From Streptomyces sp. ML-6 (GTDB taxonomy: Bacteria > Actinomycetota > Actinomycetes > Streptomycetales > Streptomycetaceae), in the NCBI RefSeq assembly GCF_030116705.1, contig NZ_JAOTIK010000001.1:4368501-4432500 (forward strand): 64,000 bases of DNA. Reading direction: 5' to 3'. Numbering within the stretch: the stretch's first letter is position 1; each line of letters begins with the position of its first letter. The position numbers and the translations under genes were made by a program. The notes under the pieces were generated by a model. That model was given only the letters and a program-made list of their open reading frames with translations, was not told where the DNA came from and searched no databases. Below are positions 18,157-27,071 of this stretch, piece after piece.

Positions 18157-18310
18157 GCACCGTCGATTTCGAGCCATAGCCCCCTACCCGGGATACACGC
18201 GACGTTCCGACCCCGGCCCGGACGCCGCCCCGTCCCGAACCGGTCACCGACCCCGTCCCGAACCGGACGCCACCCCGTCCTGTCGTTGTCCCCGCCCCCG
18301 CCCCGCGACA

Positions 18311-18934
18311 ATGGATGCCATGCCTTCGCACCCCTTGACGGTCGGCTTCGACCTCGACATGACGCTCATCGACACCCGGCCCGGAATCAAGGCCGCCTAC
18401 CTGGCGCTCTCCGCCGAGACGGGGACGCCGATCGACGCGGACCTGGTGGTGAGCAGGCTCGGCCCGCCGGTCGACGAGGAACTGCGGAACTGGTTCCCGG
18501 CCGACGTGGTGGCCGCCACCGCCGACCGCTACCGGGAGATCTACCCCGCACACGCCATCACCCCGAGCCACGCCCTGCCGGGAGCCCGGGAGTCGGTTGC
18601 GGCGATACGCGCCCGGGGCGGCCGGGCGATCGTTGTCACGGCCAAGCACCGGCCGAACGCGGAACTCCACATGAAGCACCTCGGCATCGAACCCGACGCG
18701 GTCATCGGCGGCCTGTGGGCCGAGGCCAAGGGCCACGCGCTGCGCGAGCACGCGGCCGACATCTACGTGGGCGACCACACCGGCGACGTACGCGGCGCCC
18801 GCACGGCCGGCGCCCTGTCGGTCGCGGTCACCACGGGCCCGTGCGGCGCGGACGAGCTCCGGGAGGCGGGGGCGGACGTCGTCCTGTCGTCCCTGACGGA
18901 GTTCCCGGCCTGGCTGGAGGGGTACGCGGCGTAG
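18311..18934 (+). CDS. HAD-superfamily hydrolase
   Basis: This 207-residue cytoplasmic phosphatase-like protein has HAD motif I FDLDMTLIDT (nucleophile in DLDMT), a small helical cap (residues about 25-90), motif II VVTAK, and motifs III/IV with a conserved Lys (EAKGHAL) and VGDHTGDVRGA. It belongs to the phosphoglycolate phosphatase-like group; the substrate is unknown. ATGs at 18311 and 18320 are both possible; neither has a clear ribosome site, so the mRNA may be leaderless. Confidence 0.8.
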   Translation: MDAMPSHPLTVGFDLDMTLIDTRPGIKAAYLALSAETGTPIDADLVVSRLGPPVDEELRNWFPADVVAATADRYREIYPAHAITPSHALPGARESVAAIRARGGRAIVVTAKHRPNAELHMKHLGIEPDAVIGGLWAEAKGHALREHAADIYVGDHTGDVRGARTAGALSVAVTTGPCGADELREAGADVVLSSLTEFPAWLEGYAA

Positions 18935-19275
18935 CCCCGCCGACGCAGACCCGCCGGCAGGGTGCGTCTCGTCGCGGGTTTCGCCGGCGGTGCCAAGCCG
19001 GGCCACCGGCCCGAGTCGGATTACCGGCATCGCGAAGGCTGCCATCGTCCTTCACCGCACCGCACCGCACCGCACCGCACTTCACCGCACCTCGACGCGA
19101 GGCTGGAGAAGGCTCACTCGTTCAGGTCGAGAAGACTCACTTGGCCCACCCCGGGCGCGTACCCACTGCCCCTACACGCCCCTCCCGTGACTGATCGTCA
19201 GTTACTACCTTCGAGGTTCCGCCGATCGCCGAGCGGACACCTCCACGGTGCTCGCGAAATCAAGCAGGAGGAATC
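18935..19275. other. Intergenic region upstream of the I36 inhibitor gene
   Basis: The 341 bp hold no gene that I can support. They contain a 5-bp repeat (CGCAC units, 19053-19090) and a dyad GTGACTGA-TCG-TCAGTTAC (19187-19205, one mismatch) about 70 bp upstream of the inhibitor start, which could be an operator. AGGAGG lies just upstream of the ATG at 19276. Confidence 0.5.
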
Positions 19276-19674
19276 ATGGGGAAATTCGGCAAGCGGGTAA
19301 GGCTCCTCGCGGGCGCGGCGACAGCGACGGCGTTCGCCGCCGCACTCATCGCGCCCACCTCGGCATCCGCCGCCCCTGATGCCTGGCAGTGCACGCCCGG
19401 GACGTTCTGCGCCTACAGCGGTGCCAACGGAACGGGCAGCGTCTGCGGGTGGACGTACGAGGATCCCGACTGGCTGAACGGTTCGAGCGTGTGCAAGTGG
19501 GCCAAGGGGACCAGGGTGAAGTCCGTGTTCAACGCGGGCAACTCCGGGAAGTCGGTCTCGGCGTACACCAAGACCGGCCTCGGGGGCACGAAGGTGTTCT
19601 GTCTGGGGAAGGGGCAGAAGAAGAACCTCGCCGGTGCGGGCACCTACCTGCGTTCTCACACCTGGAAGTGCTGA
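19276..19674 (+). CDS. Secreted peptidase inhibitor family I36 protein
   Basis: This encodes 132 residues with a Sec signal peptide (GKRVRLLAGAATATAFAAALIAPTSASA, cleavage near residue 32). The mature domain of about 100 residues contains six cysteines and the pattern TPGTFCAYSGANGTGSVCGWTYEDPDWL... VKSVFNAGNSGKSVSAYTKTGLGG, as in the I36 (SMI-like, crystallin-fold) inhibitors and related small secreted Streptomyces proteins. It is probably extracellular. The target protease is unknown, and inhibition is inferred from the family. A large hairpin follows the stop, so it is monocistronic. Confidence 0.8.
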   Translation: MGKFGKRVRLLAGAATATAFAAALIAPTSASAAPDAWQCTPGTFCAYSGANGTGSVCGWTYEDPDWLNGSSVCKWAKGTRVKSVFNAGNSGKSVSAYTKTGLGGTKVFCLGKGQKKNLAGAGTYLRSHTWKC

Positions 19675-19688
19675 AACGGGGGCGGGGC

Positions 19689-19741
19689 CACCCGGGACGG
19701 CGCCGACGCGCGGATGGCGGCGCGGCACGTCGTCCCGGGTG
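19689..19741 (+). terminator. Two-part stem-loop after the I36 gene
   Basis: Outer arms 19689-19699 and 19731-19741 pair perfectly (11 bp); inside, GCGCCG (19700-19705) pairs with CGGCGC (19718-19723). It begins 15 bases after the stop. Confidence 0.6.
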
Positions 19742-19855
19742 ACCGCACCGTCTCAGGGCCTGCACAGCAGACGGTGCGACTCGTGCGGAGTTCACCGCGT
19801 CCGGCCGTCCCGCTCAGTCCAGTCCTGGCAGTGGCGCGGGGCGGCCGGAAGGCGC

Positions 19856-20743
19856 TCATGCGCGGCCGGTGTGGGCCTCGATGGCGTCGTGGAGCACGGG
19901 CCAGAGTTCGCGGGGGCGGTCGTGGCCCATGTCGGGGATCAGCAGGAGCTCCGCCCCGGGTACGAGAGCCGCAGTGCGTTCCCCGCCGCTGGGATCGATC
20001 AGCGTGTCGTCCAGGCCGTGGATCACCAGGGTCGGAACCCGGAGCTCCCGGAGCGCGGATGCGCGTGAACCGCTGAGGATCATCGCCCCGAGCTGACGCC
20101 CGGCTCCGGCCGGGCAGTACGCGCGGTCGTAGCTCTGGGCGGCCAGCTCACGAAGGGCCGCAGGATCGCCGTAGCGCCTGGAGGCCCAGACCAGGTCCTG
20201 CTCCGCCGCCGCGACGTACCCCTCGCGGTCCGTCGGCTTCGGACCGGAGATCACCGCCCGGGCCTCGGGGCTGGACCGGCCGTACTCGGGTTCGCCGGTC
20301 GTGGACATCATCGACGTCAGGGTCAGCACCTGGTCCGGCCGGGCGATGGCCATCAGCTGCGCGAGCATGCCGCCCATCGAGGACCCGACCACATGGGCCC
20401 GCTCGATCCCGAGCGCCGTGAGCAGGCCGAGACCGTCGTCGGCCATGTCCTGGAGCGTGTAGGGAACCATCGCGAGGGCGGCCGGAACGTCTCCCGAGCT
20501 CACGGCGGCGATGAGTTGGCCCGTCTCGACGGGATGACCGTCGAACTTGGTGGAGAGCCCGCAGGCGCGGTTGTCGTACCGGATCACGTAGCGGCCACGC
20601 CCGGCGAGCGCGCAGCAGAAGTCCTTGTGCCAGGCGATCATTTGGGCGCCGGAACCCGCCACGAGCAGGACGGGCGGATCGGCGGGGTCACCGAAGGTCT
20701 CGTATGCGATGGACACCTCGGGCGAGACTTCAACAATCGGCAT
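19856..20743 (-). CDS. Alpha/beta hydrolase, RdmC/DnrP-like
   Basis: The 295-residue cytoplasmic hydrolase has an oxyanion region VLLVAGSGAQMIAWH, RYDNRACGLST, nucleophile elbow GSSMGG, acid HGLDDTLI and catalytic histidine MGHDRP. The layout resembles aclacinomycin methylesterase-like proteins (RdmC/DnrP) and general esterases. No polyketide genes are nearby, so a role in antibiotic modification is not suggested. I start at the ATG at 20743 (MPIVEVSPEV); the longer frame adds an unlikely arginine-rich lead. Confidence 0.85.
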   Translation of the reverse strand: MPIVEVSPEVSIAYETFGDPADPPVLLVAGSGAQMIAWHKDFCCALAGRGRYVIRYDNRACGLSTKFDGHPVETGQLIAAVSSGDVPAALAMVPYTLQDMADDGLGLLTALGIERAHVVGSSMGGMLAQLMAIARPDQVLTLTSMMSTTGEPEYGRSSPEARAVISGPKPTDREGYVAAAEQDLVWASRRYGDPAALRELAAQSYDRAYCPAGAGRQLGAMILSGSRASALRELRVPTLVIHGLDDTLIDPSGGERTAALVPGAELLLIPDMGHDRPRELWPVLHDAIEAHTGRA

Positions 20744-20848
20744 GCCCGCAGTTTCCCCGCATCCGCTGCCGGGACACATCCGGATTGCCGCCCGTGCCCG
20801 CCCCGGGACGATCACCGCGACCCGGGGCGGGCACGGGCAGGGGCCGGA

Positions 20849-21333
20849 TCAGCCCTGCCGTGCGTACGAGACGAAGGCCGCCCAGGCGTCGGGCGCGACA
20901 TCGAGGTGCGGTCCCGGGACGTTCTTGGAGTCACGGACGTGGACGGCGGTGGGGCAGGTCGCGACCTCGATGTACTCGCCGCCCTCGCCGTCGCTGTAGC
21001 TGCTCTTGAACCAGTGGCGCCGCTGGGCGAACAGGGCGCGTGCGTAGCCCTCGGTCTGGAGCAGGCCGGGGCTCGCCTGGTTGCTGTAGTAGTGCAGCGC
21101 CACCGCGCCCGACTCCATTTGGGCGAAGTCGCGGAACCAGCCCGGGTGCCGGGTCCACGCCTTCGCCAGGGCTTCTCGAGCGTGCGCAGTATGGATCCGG
21201 GCCGGTGATAGTCGTCGTCGGAATTCCACTCGTCGCGAACCCGCTCCCTCCCTGCGTCCGGCCCTTCCGGGTGGTCGAGCAGTTGCAGGATTTCCGCGTT
21301 GTCGTGGCGGGTGATTCCCATCCAGAAGCCCAC
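20849..21333 (-). pseudogene. Disrupted regulator remnant fused to DUF397-like domain
   Basis: Two frames are needed to read this stretch. Up to about 21170 one frame gives MGFWMGITRHDNAEILQLLDHPEG...; after that another frame gives WTRHPGWFRDFAQMESGAVALHYYSNQASPGLLQTEGYARALFAQRR, a piece of the DUF5753 domain of Streptomyces XRE regulators, joined directly to HWFKSSYSDGEGGEYIEVATCPTAVHVRDSKN, a DUF397 domain. Normally these are two separate adjacent genes. The DNA-binding part is missing. I read this as decayed regulator plus DUF397 partner; the DUF397 end could still be expressed from an internal start. Confidence 0.6.
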
Positions 21334-21416
21334 TGTCAGCCCCTTCGACGTAGAGGCGTCGAGTCGGCAACCGTCGCGGCTCCTGTGCGCGCCACGGACT
21401 CACCTGCCTGTTCCGT

Positions 21417-22811
21417 CTACCGGGCGCCATTCACGTAGTCGTTGATCTGCCGCAGGCGTTGCCAGGCGGTGGCGGGGTCGGTGCCGTCGCCGAGCGTGTA
21501 GTGCAGGGCAGGCCGGGTGGCCGGACCGAGTCGAGAGGGCGCGGCGTCGCAGAGGGCCCTGCGGGCGTGGTCGAGCCCGAGTTCGGTGACGGCGTCGGGG
21601 CCGAGGGTGAAGGTGAGGGGGACCGGGGGCGGCTCGTGGTGGGCGGGGACGGCCAGGTCGGCGCGTGCGGTGCGCAGTTGGCCGATCATGGTGGCGAGGT
21701 TGTGCCGGGCGGACAGTGCCTCGGCCAGCTCGGCGAGGGTGTCCGCTGCGGCATCGGCGTCGTGGCCGATGAGCAGCGTGATGTGCTCCTCGACACCGGC
21801 CTCGGTGTGGACCGTGCGCGTGGTGGCGATCGCGGGGCGGTCGGGGGCGCCGACGGCTACGGTCCAGGTGGGCAGGGACCGTTGAGCGCGGGTGCGGGAC
21901 AGGTCGGTGAGCTGGCGGGGTGACCACGGCACGTTGACGGGTTCGGCGGTGGACCATCCGGCGGGCGGGGCTCCGGTGAGTGTGCGCCAGGCCTGCTCCA
22001 GGGCGCCGCCCAGGAGGAGGTGTTCGTCGGCGGGGTGGACCGTACGGATGGAGAGCAGCAACTGCTGTTCGCCTTCGGTGCCGGGTCGGGGCCGGAAGGT
22101 GTCCGCGATCTGGGGGCTGTCCCCGACGGCAGGCGCGAATCGCTCGCCGTTCCAGTGCAATACGGCTCCGGAGAGGCCGTCGTAGTAGCCGCACTCGGGA
22201 TCGTGTACGACCCAGCGGGAGGGCAGCCCGTCCAGCAGTGTGCGGGCGGGGAAGGTGAGCCGGGTGCCGGGCGGGGTGACGATCTGCAGCTCGCGCCCGG
22301 TGCGGGCCGCGTTGCTTACGATGTCGGTCAGCCAGGTCGTGGCGGCGATCACGGGGCGGCCCTGGATGACGACGGCGGCCTCGTCGGTGAGCAGGTCGAC
22401 GCCCATGGGGGTCGCCTCCACGACGGCGTCGGCGAGACCGGTCACGACATCGGTGTGCCCGGCCTCGGGCGGCCAGACGGTGCCCCCGTGCACGGCGTTC
22501 AGCCGCCCGGCGACGGAACCGGCCAGCCGTGCGGCCCCCTCCACCGTGCTGGTCGCCCGTGCCTCGGTCCACCACACGGGCGACTCCGCGCGCACGTCGG
22601 GCCCGAGCAACCGCGCCACCTCGCCCGGCACCTGGACGTACCGGGGCGCCTCGACCGACACCAACGCCTGCCCGCCGGCTGTGCACAACTGAACGACGGA
22701 CCCACCGCCCGCCTCCCCCACCCGCAGATCCGGTCCGCCGGCGTGCAGCCCGGCCAACAGCGTCCTGGTGTCCGGCATCTGCGGGGTGAGGGCTATGACG
22801 TCCTGGGTCAT
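21417..22811 (-). CDS. DUF6177 family protein of a polymorphic-toxin locus
   Basis: This 464-residue protein has no signal peptide. It starts MTQDVIALTPQMPDTRTLLAGLHAGGPDLRV and contains segments characteristic of the DUF6177 family of Streptomyces (WWTEARATSTVEGAARLAGSVAGRLNAVHGGTVWPPE; WVVHDPECGYYDGLSGAVLHWNG; WTVAVGAPDRPAIATTRTVHTEAGVEEHITLLIG). It follows the immunity gene by 27 bp on the same strand. In such loci this family accompanies DUF6507 proteins and toxins; its molecular role is not known to me. Family assignment is from recall of conserved blocks. Confidence 0.7.
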   Translation of the reverse strand: MTQDVIALTPQMPDTRTLLAGLHAGGPDLRVGEAGGGSVVQLCTAGGQALVSVEAPRYVQVPGEVARLLGPDVRAESPVWWTEARATSTVEGAARLAGSVAGRLNAVHGGTVWPPEAGHTDVVTGLADAVVEATPMGVDLLTDEAAVVIQGRPVIAATTWLTDIVSNAARTGRELQIVTPPGTRLTFPARTLLDGLPSRWVVHDPECGYYDGLSGAVLHWNGERFAPAVGDSPQIADTFRPRPGTEGEQQLLLSIRTVHPADEHLLLGGALEQAWRTLTGAPPAGWSTAEPVNVPWSPRQLTDLSRTRAQRSLPTWTVAVGAPDRPAIATTRTVHTEAGVEEHITLLIGHDADAAADTLAELAEALSARHNLATMIGQLRTARADLAVPAHHEPPPVPLTFTLGPDAVTELGLDHARRALCDAAPSRLGPATRPALHYTLGDGTDPATAWQRLRQINDYVNGAR

Positions 22812-22838
22812 GTGCTGCTCCTGAAGTGCCGGAATGCG

Positions 22839-23300
22839 TCATCCCTCTTCGCTGGCTTGAGATGCCAAACGCAGCGTGAGTTCTGCACTGGCGAGCATCC
22901 TCGTGACCTCGATGGGAAGATTTTTGAACTCGGCCATCACGACATCTGCAGGGTCGAGTTTGCGATTCTCCCCATCGCGATCTTCCGCTTCGATGACATA
23001 GCGATAACCGCGAGCTGTAGTTGAGTCATCGACTACTGTCCAGCGGGCGCCGTGTTTTTGGATCAGGAAATCTGACACATATGACATCAGGTCACTGTGC
23101 AGTGTTGCCCAGTCCGATTGGTCGAACTGGTCGAGAGGGAGGCGTGACACGTAATTCTGCAGGGCTGGAATCAGACTCAGTGGATCCCTGGTGTACGTGG
23201 TTGGAGGAACTCCTAGCATGTCAGCGACATCGATGACCGTCTGGCGTCCCTCTTCGGACCATCGCTCGAGATCAGGTTCCGGAGTACCCGCCCTTACCAT
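22839..23300 (-). CDS. Immunity protein of the adjacent toxin
   Basis: This encodes 153 acidic cytoplasmic residues (MVRAGTPEPDLERWSEEGRQTVIDVADMLGV...), with no recognised catalytic motif. It lies 28 bp downstream of the nuclease toxin, on the same strand, where such loci place the cognate immunity gene. The DNA is clearly lower in GC than the flanking genes, as is the toxin tip. The ATG at 23300 has GGAAGG upstream; the longer frame to 23435 would run into the toxin coding region. The assignment as immunity protein is by position, not by family. Confidence 0.65.
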   Translation of the reverse strand: MVRAGTPEPDLERWSEEGRQTVIDVADMLGVPPTTYTRDPLSLIPALQNYVSRLPLDQFDQSDWATLHSDLMSYVSDFLIQKHGARWTVVDDSTTARGYRYVIEAEDRDGENRKLDPADVVMAEFKNLPIEVTRMLASAELTLRLASQASEEG

Positions 23301-23328
23301 TTCTGACACCTTCCGCTGTAACTGGCAC

Positions 23329-25529
23329 CTATTTGGGGGCAGGGCCGTATTCGACAAAAATGATGCGCGCCTGGATGAGATAATTCCGGAGAGCCTCGGA
23401 TGGAGGTGCATCCATGAATACCCACCGCGGGTCATAACCCGGGTTCATCCGTCGCAGTGTGAGATCTTTATTGATTTGCTCTATCATGCCCTTCAGAGGC
23501 ACTGCGCCCTTTACTCTCTGGCTCGTTCCATCAGAGAGTCTAACGGTTCGGAACTCCAGATAGTGCTTGATTTCAACGGCCAAAGTGCGGCCATCCGGCA
23601 AATCCACGGGCACGTCTACTTTACGGCCACGCGGGGCCTCTACAGGATAGTAGGGGTGATCATGGGTCGGAACGGGGTAGTGCCGCTCGGGACCGCCACC
23701 GAACATCTCTCGGCCTATCTCTTCCGCCATGGTGAAGCGGTGGCGCCATCCGCGCAGGGCACGCAGCTGGCGCAGAGACAGCTGAGCCTCCCCGGGAGGC
23801 AGGGCCGGGCGCGTGAAGTCGGGCTCGCCGACTGCTTCGCCGCCACCGTGTTGCCCCACATCGTGGGACGCTCGCGCTGAATCGGCGACAGCCGGTTCTC
23901 CGTCTTGCTCATCCGGTTCATGCGTGTCTTCGCGAGCATTGTCATGCTCGTGCGCCGACTCGTGACGGCTGCTCGCATCAGCTTCGCCTGATCCGTCAGT
24001 GCTGTCCGAGCCGCGCCCGGCCCGGCCTTCTGCGTGCGTGTCCCCGGAGTGAGCCTCGTGACTCTGAGTCGGTCCCCTGTCGGGTGAGGCAGCCCCGCCC
24101 GCACCGTGCGTGGCTGCGGTTCCGCCGTCCGGGACATCACGCTCGCCCCCACCACGCGTGTCGCCGCTGGCTCCTGCCGAGCTGTTCTCCGCCGTGCGGG
24201 CGCCGCCTTCGCCTGTCCGGGCACCCGCACCAACCAGCTCGCGGTCGTTGAGTTCGGCGCCAACTGTCCGTTCGCCTGCTGCGGGCTCACGCGGCACCGG
24301 GGCGGTGGTGGGTGTGCCGTCCCGGTTGAGCGGGATGAAGTTGCCGTCCCTGTCGATCCGGTAGCGGCGGTCGAGGTCGAGGGTGCTGTCGGGGAACCGG
24401 GACTTCGGCAGTTGGAGGTGGTCGCTGACGTTGGCCAGGACCTGGGAGACCTTGGGCAGGTCCGAAAGCGCCTTGGCGGCCCTGAACGTGCCGGAGAGCG
24501 GGTCGAGGGCGTCGCCGATCTTCGCCATGCTGCCGGCCGCCTTCGCGAGCGTGCCGCCCTTGCCGAGCCTGGACGCGACGGCGAGGGGGCCGGCGGCGAG
24601 GGTGAGCAGGTTGAAGGAGACCGTGGCGTGGGCGCGGGCCGGGTCCTCCTCCTGCATGTCGTACGCGATGAACTGCTTGCCGAACTCCTTCGCGTACGCC
24701 TTGCTGTCACGCTGCCAGTCGGAGAGGTGCTCGCCCTGCCCGAACAGGTCCATGCCGTAGGCGTAGCCGCCGACGGCGGTGCGGCGCAGACCGTCCCAGG
24801 CCTGGTCGCGGGCCTTGCCGCCGTGGAAGCCGATCAGGGTGCCCAGGCCGTCGATGCCGCCCCAGATGCTGTCCTTGACCAAGCCGTCCCACGCCCAGCT
24901 CTTGGCCCCGTGCGCCCACCACTCCAGGCTCCAGCGTTCGTAGGTGCGCCCCTCCGGGCTGCCCCACGGCAGGTCCTTCATCCCCTTGAGCGCGCCTGCC
25001 TTCTGGCCGTACATGCCGAGCCCGTGGGTGCCGTCGTCCACGATCCACGCTGGGCGGCAGACACCCGGGCTGAGTGCGTTGATCTTGTTGGCCGCGTTGC
25101 GTTCGGCTTCCTGGAAGCCCGCGCGCGCCGCCTCCACACCGTCCATCAACGCCTGGTGCGCGTCGGTCTTCTTCTCGTCCTCGGTCCAGTCGTCATCGCC
25201 CCGGACAGTGGCGACGAAATCGATCGCGTCCAGCTTCAGTTGTTTGAGCCGGTCGGCGTGCGGCTTGGCCTCGACGATGAACGTGTCCAGGGCGTCGGCC
25301 AGCGCTTCGATGTCCCCGGCGAACTCCTCGGCCGTGTCCATGACCGGCCGGGTCGACGAGAACAGCTGCTCCGCCTCCGGGGCCTTGTAGTACGCGGCCG
25401 TCGCCTGGAAGCGGGCATGGACGTCCTTCCCGCCGCTCCGGATGCCCGTGGCGTGCGCAGACCGGACACGGCCTTCTCCAACTGGCCGAAGTCGCCCGTG
25501 TACTGGGGTATCCCGCCCGGCTTGATCAC
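23329..25529 (-). pseudogene. Polymorphic toxin with C-terminal PD-(D/E)XK nuclease domain, 5' frameshift
   Basis: The gene starts at a GTG at 25529 that overlaps the DUF6507 stop by four bases (GTGA) and reads VIKPGGIPQYTGDFGQLEKAVSGLRT, then loses frame near 25447; the -1-type break resumes with ATGIRSGGKDVHARFQATAAYYKAPEAEQLF and an open frame of more than 700 codons to 23329. Domains: a helical WXG-like N-terminus, a hydrophobic region (LLTLAAGPLAVASRLGKGGTLAKAAG), a Gly/Glu/Asp/His-rich linker, and a C-terminal nuclease of about 110 residues with KVDVPVDLPDGRTLAVEIKHY (D...ExK). If the frameshift is real, translation could only restart internally, for example at the ATG at 25341. The 3' quarter is low in GC, as in an acquired toxin tip. 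Confidence 0.75.
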
Positions 25530-25933
25530 GGCCGCTGCTCCCCGCCCCGGCGGCCGGGTTTCTCCCCGACGGCTCTGATCTCGGCAGGGGTCGGGGCCTT
25601 CGCCGCCTCGCGCTGGGCCCGGGCGGCCATGGCCAGGTCGCCCTCGATGTACTCGGTGGTGGCCTCGACCGTGCCGTCCATCGACTTCTTCGTACGGGCG
25701 GTCATGAACCTGATCTGCTTCTGGGTGTCGGCGATGAAGTTCACCACCGCGGCGCCCACCGGCCCCGCCGGTGCCTCGCCGCAGTACGGGCCGCTGATCG
25801 TCCCCGCCCACAGTGCGGCGTCCTCCACGCTCTCGCCGTAACCCTTGACGCCCTTGCTCAGGTCCTCGGCGGCCAGTCCCACCAACGACAGAATGGATTC
25901 CACCCCGCTGGGCCTGATGTCCCACCCCGTCAC
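25526..25933 (-). CDS. DUF6507 (WXG100-like) family protein
   Basis: This encodes 135 residues: VTGWDIRPSGVESILSLVGLAAEDLSKGVKGYGESVEDAALWAG... ANVIADT-type helix... GTVEATTEYIEGDLAMAARAQREAAKAP. It is mostly helical with a length and layout like ESX/WXG100-type secretion partners, and matches the DUF6507 family found directly upstream of Streptomyces polymorphic toxins. The GTG at 25933 has AGGGGG five bases before it. The stop overlaps the toxin start (GTGA), so the two are translationally coupled; it probably escorts or is exported with the toxin (inference). Confidence 0.75.
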   Translation of the reverse strand: MTGWDIRPSGVESILSLVGLAAEDLSKGVKGYGESVEDAALWAGTISGPYCGEAPAGPVGAAVVNFIADTQKQIRFMTARTKKSMDGTVEATTEYIEGDLAMAARAQREAAKAPTPAEIRAVGEKPGRRGGEQRP

Positions 25934-26171
25934 GCCAACCCCCTGCGTCCCCCGGCCGATACGTTTCGTCAACTGCGCCCGGCAGCACGCACGCCACCGG
26001 CGACAGGATCTTCATCCGTATCAAGGGGATCGTCGCAGTTGCAACGCATTTCAAGCCGAATGTGTGTTGCGGTGGATGCGCGGTGTCATTTGGCCGGGGT
26101 GGTGGGGTGAGCTTTGTGGGGGCGGGTGGCCGGTGGTGTTTGCGGTCGGGAAAGAGATGTCGCGCTGTGCG

Positions 26172-26396
26172 CTATCGCTTCGCCGAGCCCGCCCGGGCCG
26201 ACCGGATCACGCCCGCGGCGGCGATCAGGAAGCCGACGCCCATCAGCATGCACAGCGACCAGGCGATGGACGGCAGCGGGCGGGTGCCGAGGAACAGAGG
26301 GGCCACCGTGACCAGTGTGGACAGTGCGCCGATGAAGAAGACGATCGCGCCGATCCGGACCAGCCGGTCGCCCGCGCCAGAAGGTGTAGTACTCAC
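26172..26396 (-). CDS. Small two-helix membrane protein
   Basis: This encodes 74 residues from a GTG: VSTTPSGAGDRLVRIGAIVFFIGALSTLVTVAPLFLG, then LPSIAWSLCMLMGVGFLIAAAGVIRSARA. Two predicted transmembrane helices (residues 14-33 and 42-64) flank a short loop. It is a common type of conserved actinobacterial membrane protein with no known role. It is divergent from the cold-shock gene; longer in-frame starts lie in sequence with no coding character. Confidence 0.6.
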   Translation of the reverse strand: MSTTPSGAGDRLVRIGAIVFFIGALSTLVTVAPLFLGTRPLPSIAWSLCMLMGVGFLIAAAGVIRSARAGSAKR

Positions 26397-26605
26397 CCCG
26401 CCAGGGTAGTTCCCGAGGGCGGCGAACCACCCCGGGGCCACCGGCGCGCGAAGCAGGCGCCGTTTCCGGACAGCAGTCCGGATGACCAGGCTTGACGAGG
26501 GGTGCTCCTCCTGTGGAGGCTGCTGCCAGCAGGGGAGCACCACCACTGGATAGCCTGACCTGCTGAGGCTTGTTCCGGCACACGGGTTGAGATGGGGTGC
26601 GTGCT

Positions 26606-26989
26606 TTGCCGACTGGCAAGGTCAAGTGGTTCAACAGCGAGAAGGGCTTCGGCTTCCTCTCCCGCGACGACGGCGGCGACGTCTTCGTGCACTCCTCCGT
26701 GCTGCCCGACGGTGTCGATGCCCTCAAGCCGGGCCAGCGCGTCGAATTCGGCGTCGTCGCGGGCCAGCGCGGGGACCAGGCGCTCTCGGTGGCGGTCCTG
26801 GACCCGACCCCGTCCGTCGCGGCCGCGCAGCGCCGCAAGCCGGACGAGCTCGCGTCCATCGTGCAGGACCTGACCACCCTGCTGGAGAACATCACGCCGA
26901 TGCTGGAGCGCGGCCGCTACCCCGACAAGGCGGCGGGCAAGAAGATCGGCGGCCTGCTGCGTGCGGTCGCCGACCAGCTCGACGTCTGA
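26606..26989 (+). CDS. Cold-shock domain protein with C-terminal extension
   Basis: This 127-residue protein starts with a complete cold-shock domain (GKVKWFNSEKGFGFLSRDDGGDVFVHSSVL; RNP1 KGFGFL, RNP2 VFVHSS), followed by about 60 residues (VAAAQRRKPDELASIVQDLTTLLENITPMLERGRYPDKAAGKKIGGLLRAVADQLDV) that look helical. Ordinary CspA proteins end at about 67 residues, so the extension is family-specific. It binds single-stranded nucleic acid, probably RNA. I use the TTG at 26606 (MPTGKVKWF) with GGGG seven bases upstream; a GTG at 26597 is the alternative. Confidence 0.85.
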   Translation: MPTGKVKWFNSEKGFGFLSRDDGGDVFVHSSVLPDGVDALKPGQRVEFGVVAGQRGDQALSVAVLDPTPSVAAAQRRKPDELASIVQDLTTLLENITPMLERGRYPDKAAGKKIGGLLRAVADQLDV

Positions 26990-27035
26990 CCAGTTCGGCG
27001 TCCGACCGGCTCGACGTCTGAGCGGCGGTCGGCGA

Positions 27036-27052
27036 CGGCCGCCCGGCGGCCG
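27036..27052. terminator. Short hairpin between the cold-shock gene and mqnD
   Basis: CGGCCGCC (27036-27043) and GGCGGCCG (27045-27052) pair around one base in the 82-bp gap between two convergent genes. Loop geometry makes the true stem about six pairs. Confidence 0.35.
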
Positions 27053-27071
27053 GATGTCGGACGGCCGGGTG

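Noticed and set aside
15985..18177. 730-codon minus-strand frame as one protein
   Set aside because: Only the last 372 codons (from 17103) are the second permease; the upstream part is a shadow of the first permease gene.
19053..19090. CGCAC repeat as a regulatory array
   Set aside because: It is a short simple repeat without dyads or fixed spacing to the gene.
22839..23435. Longer immunity reading frame from 23435
   Set aside because: It would overlap the toxin coding region by over 100 bp; the ATG at 23300 has a good ribosome site.
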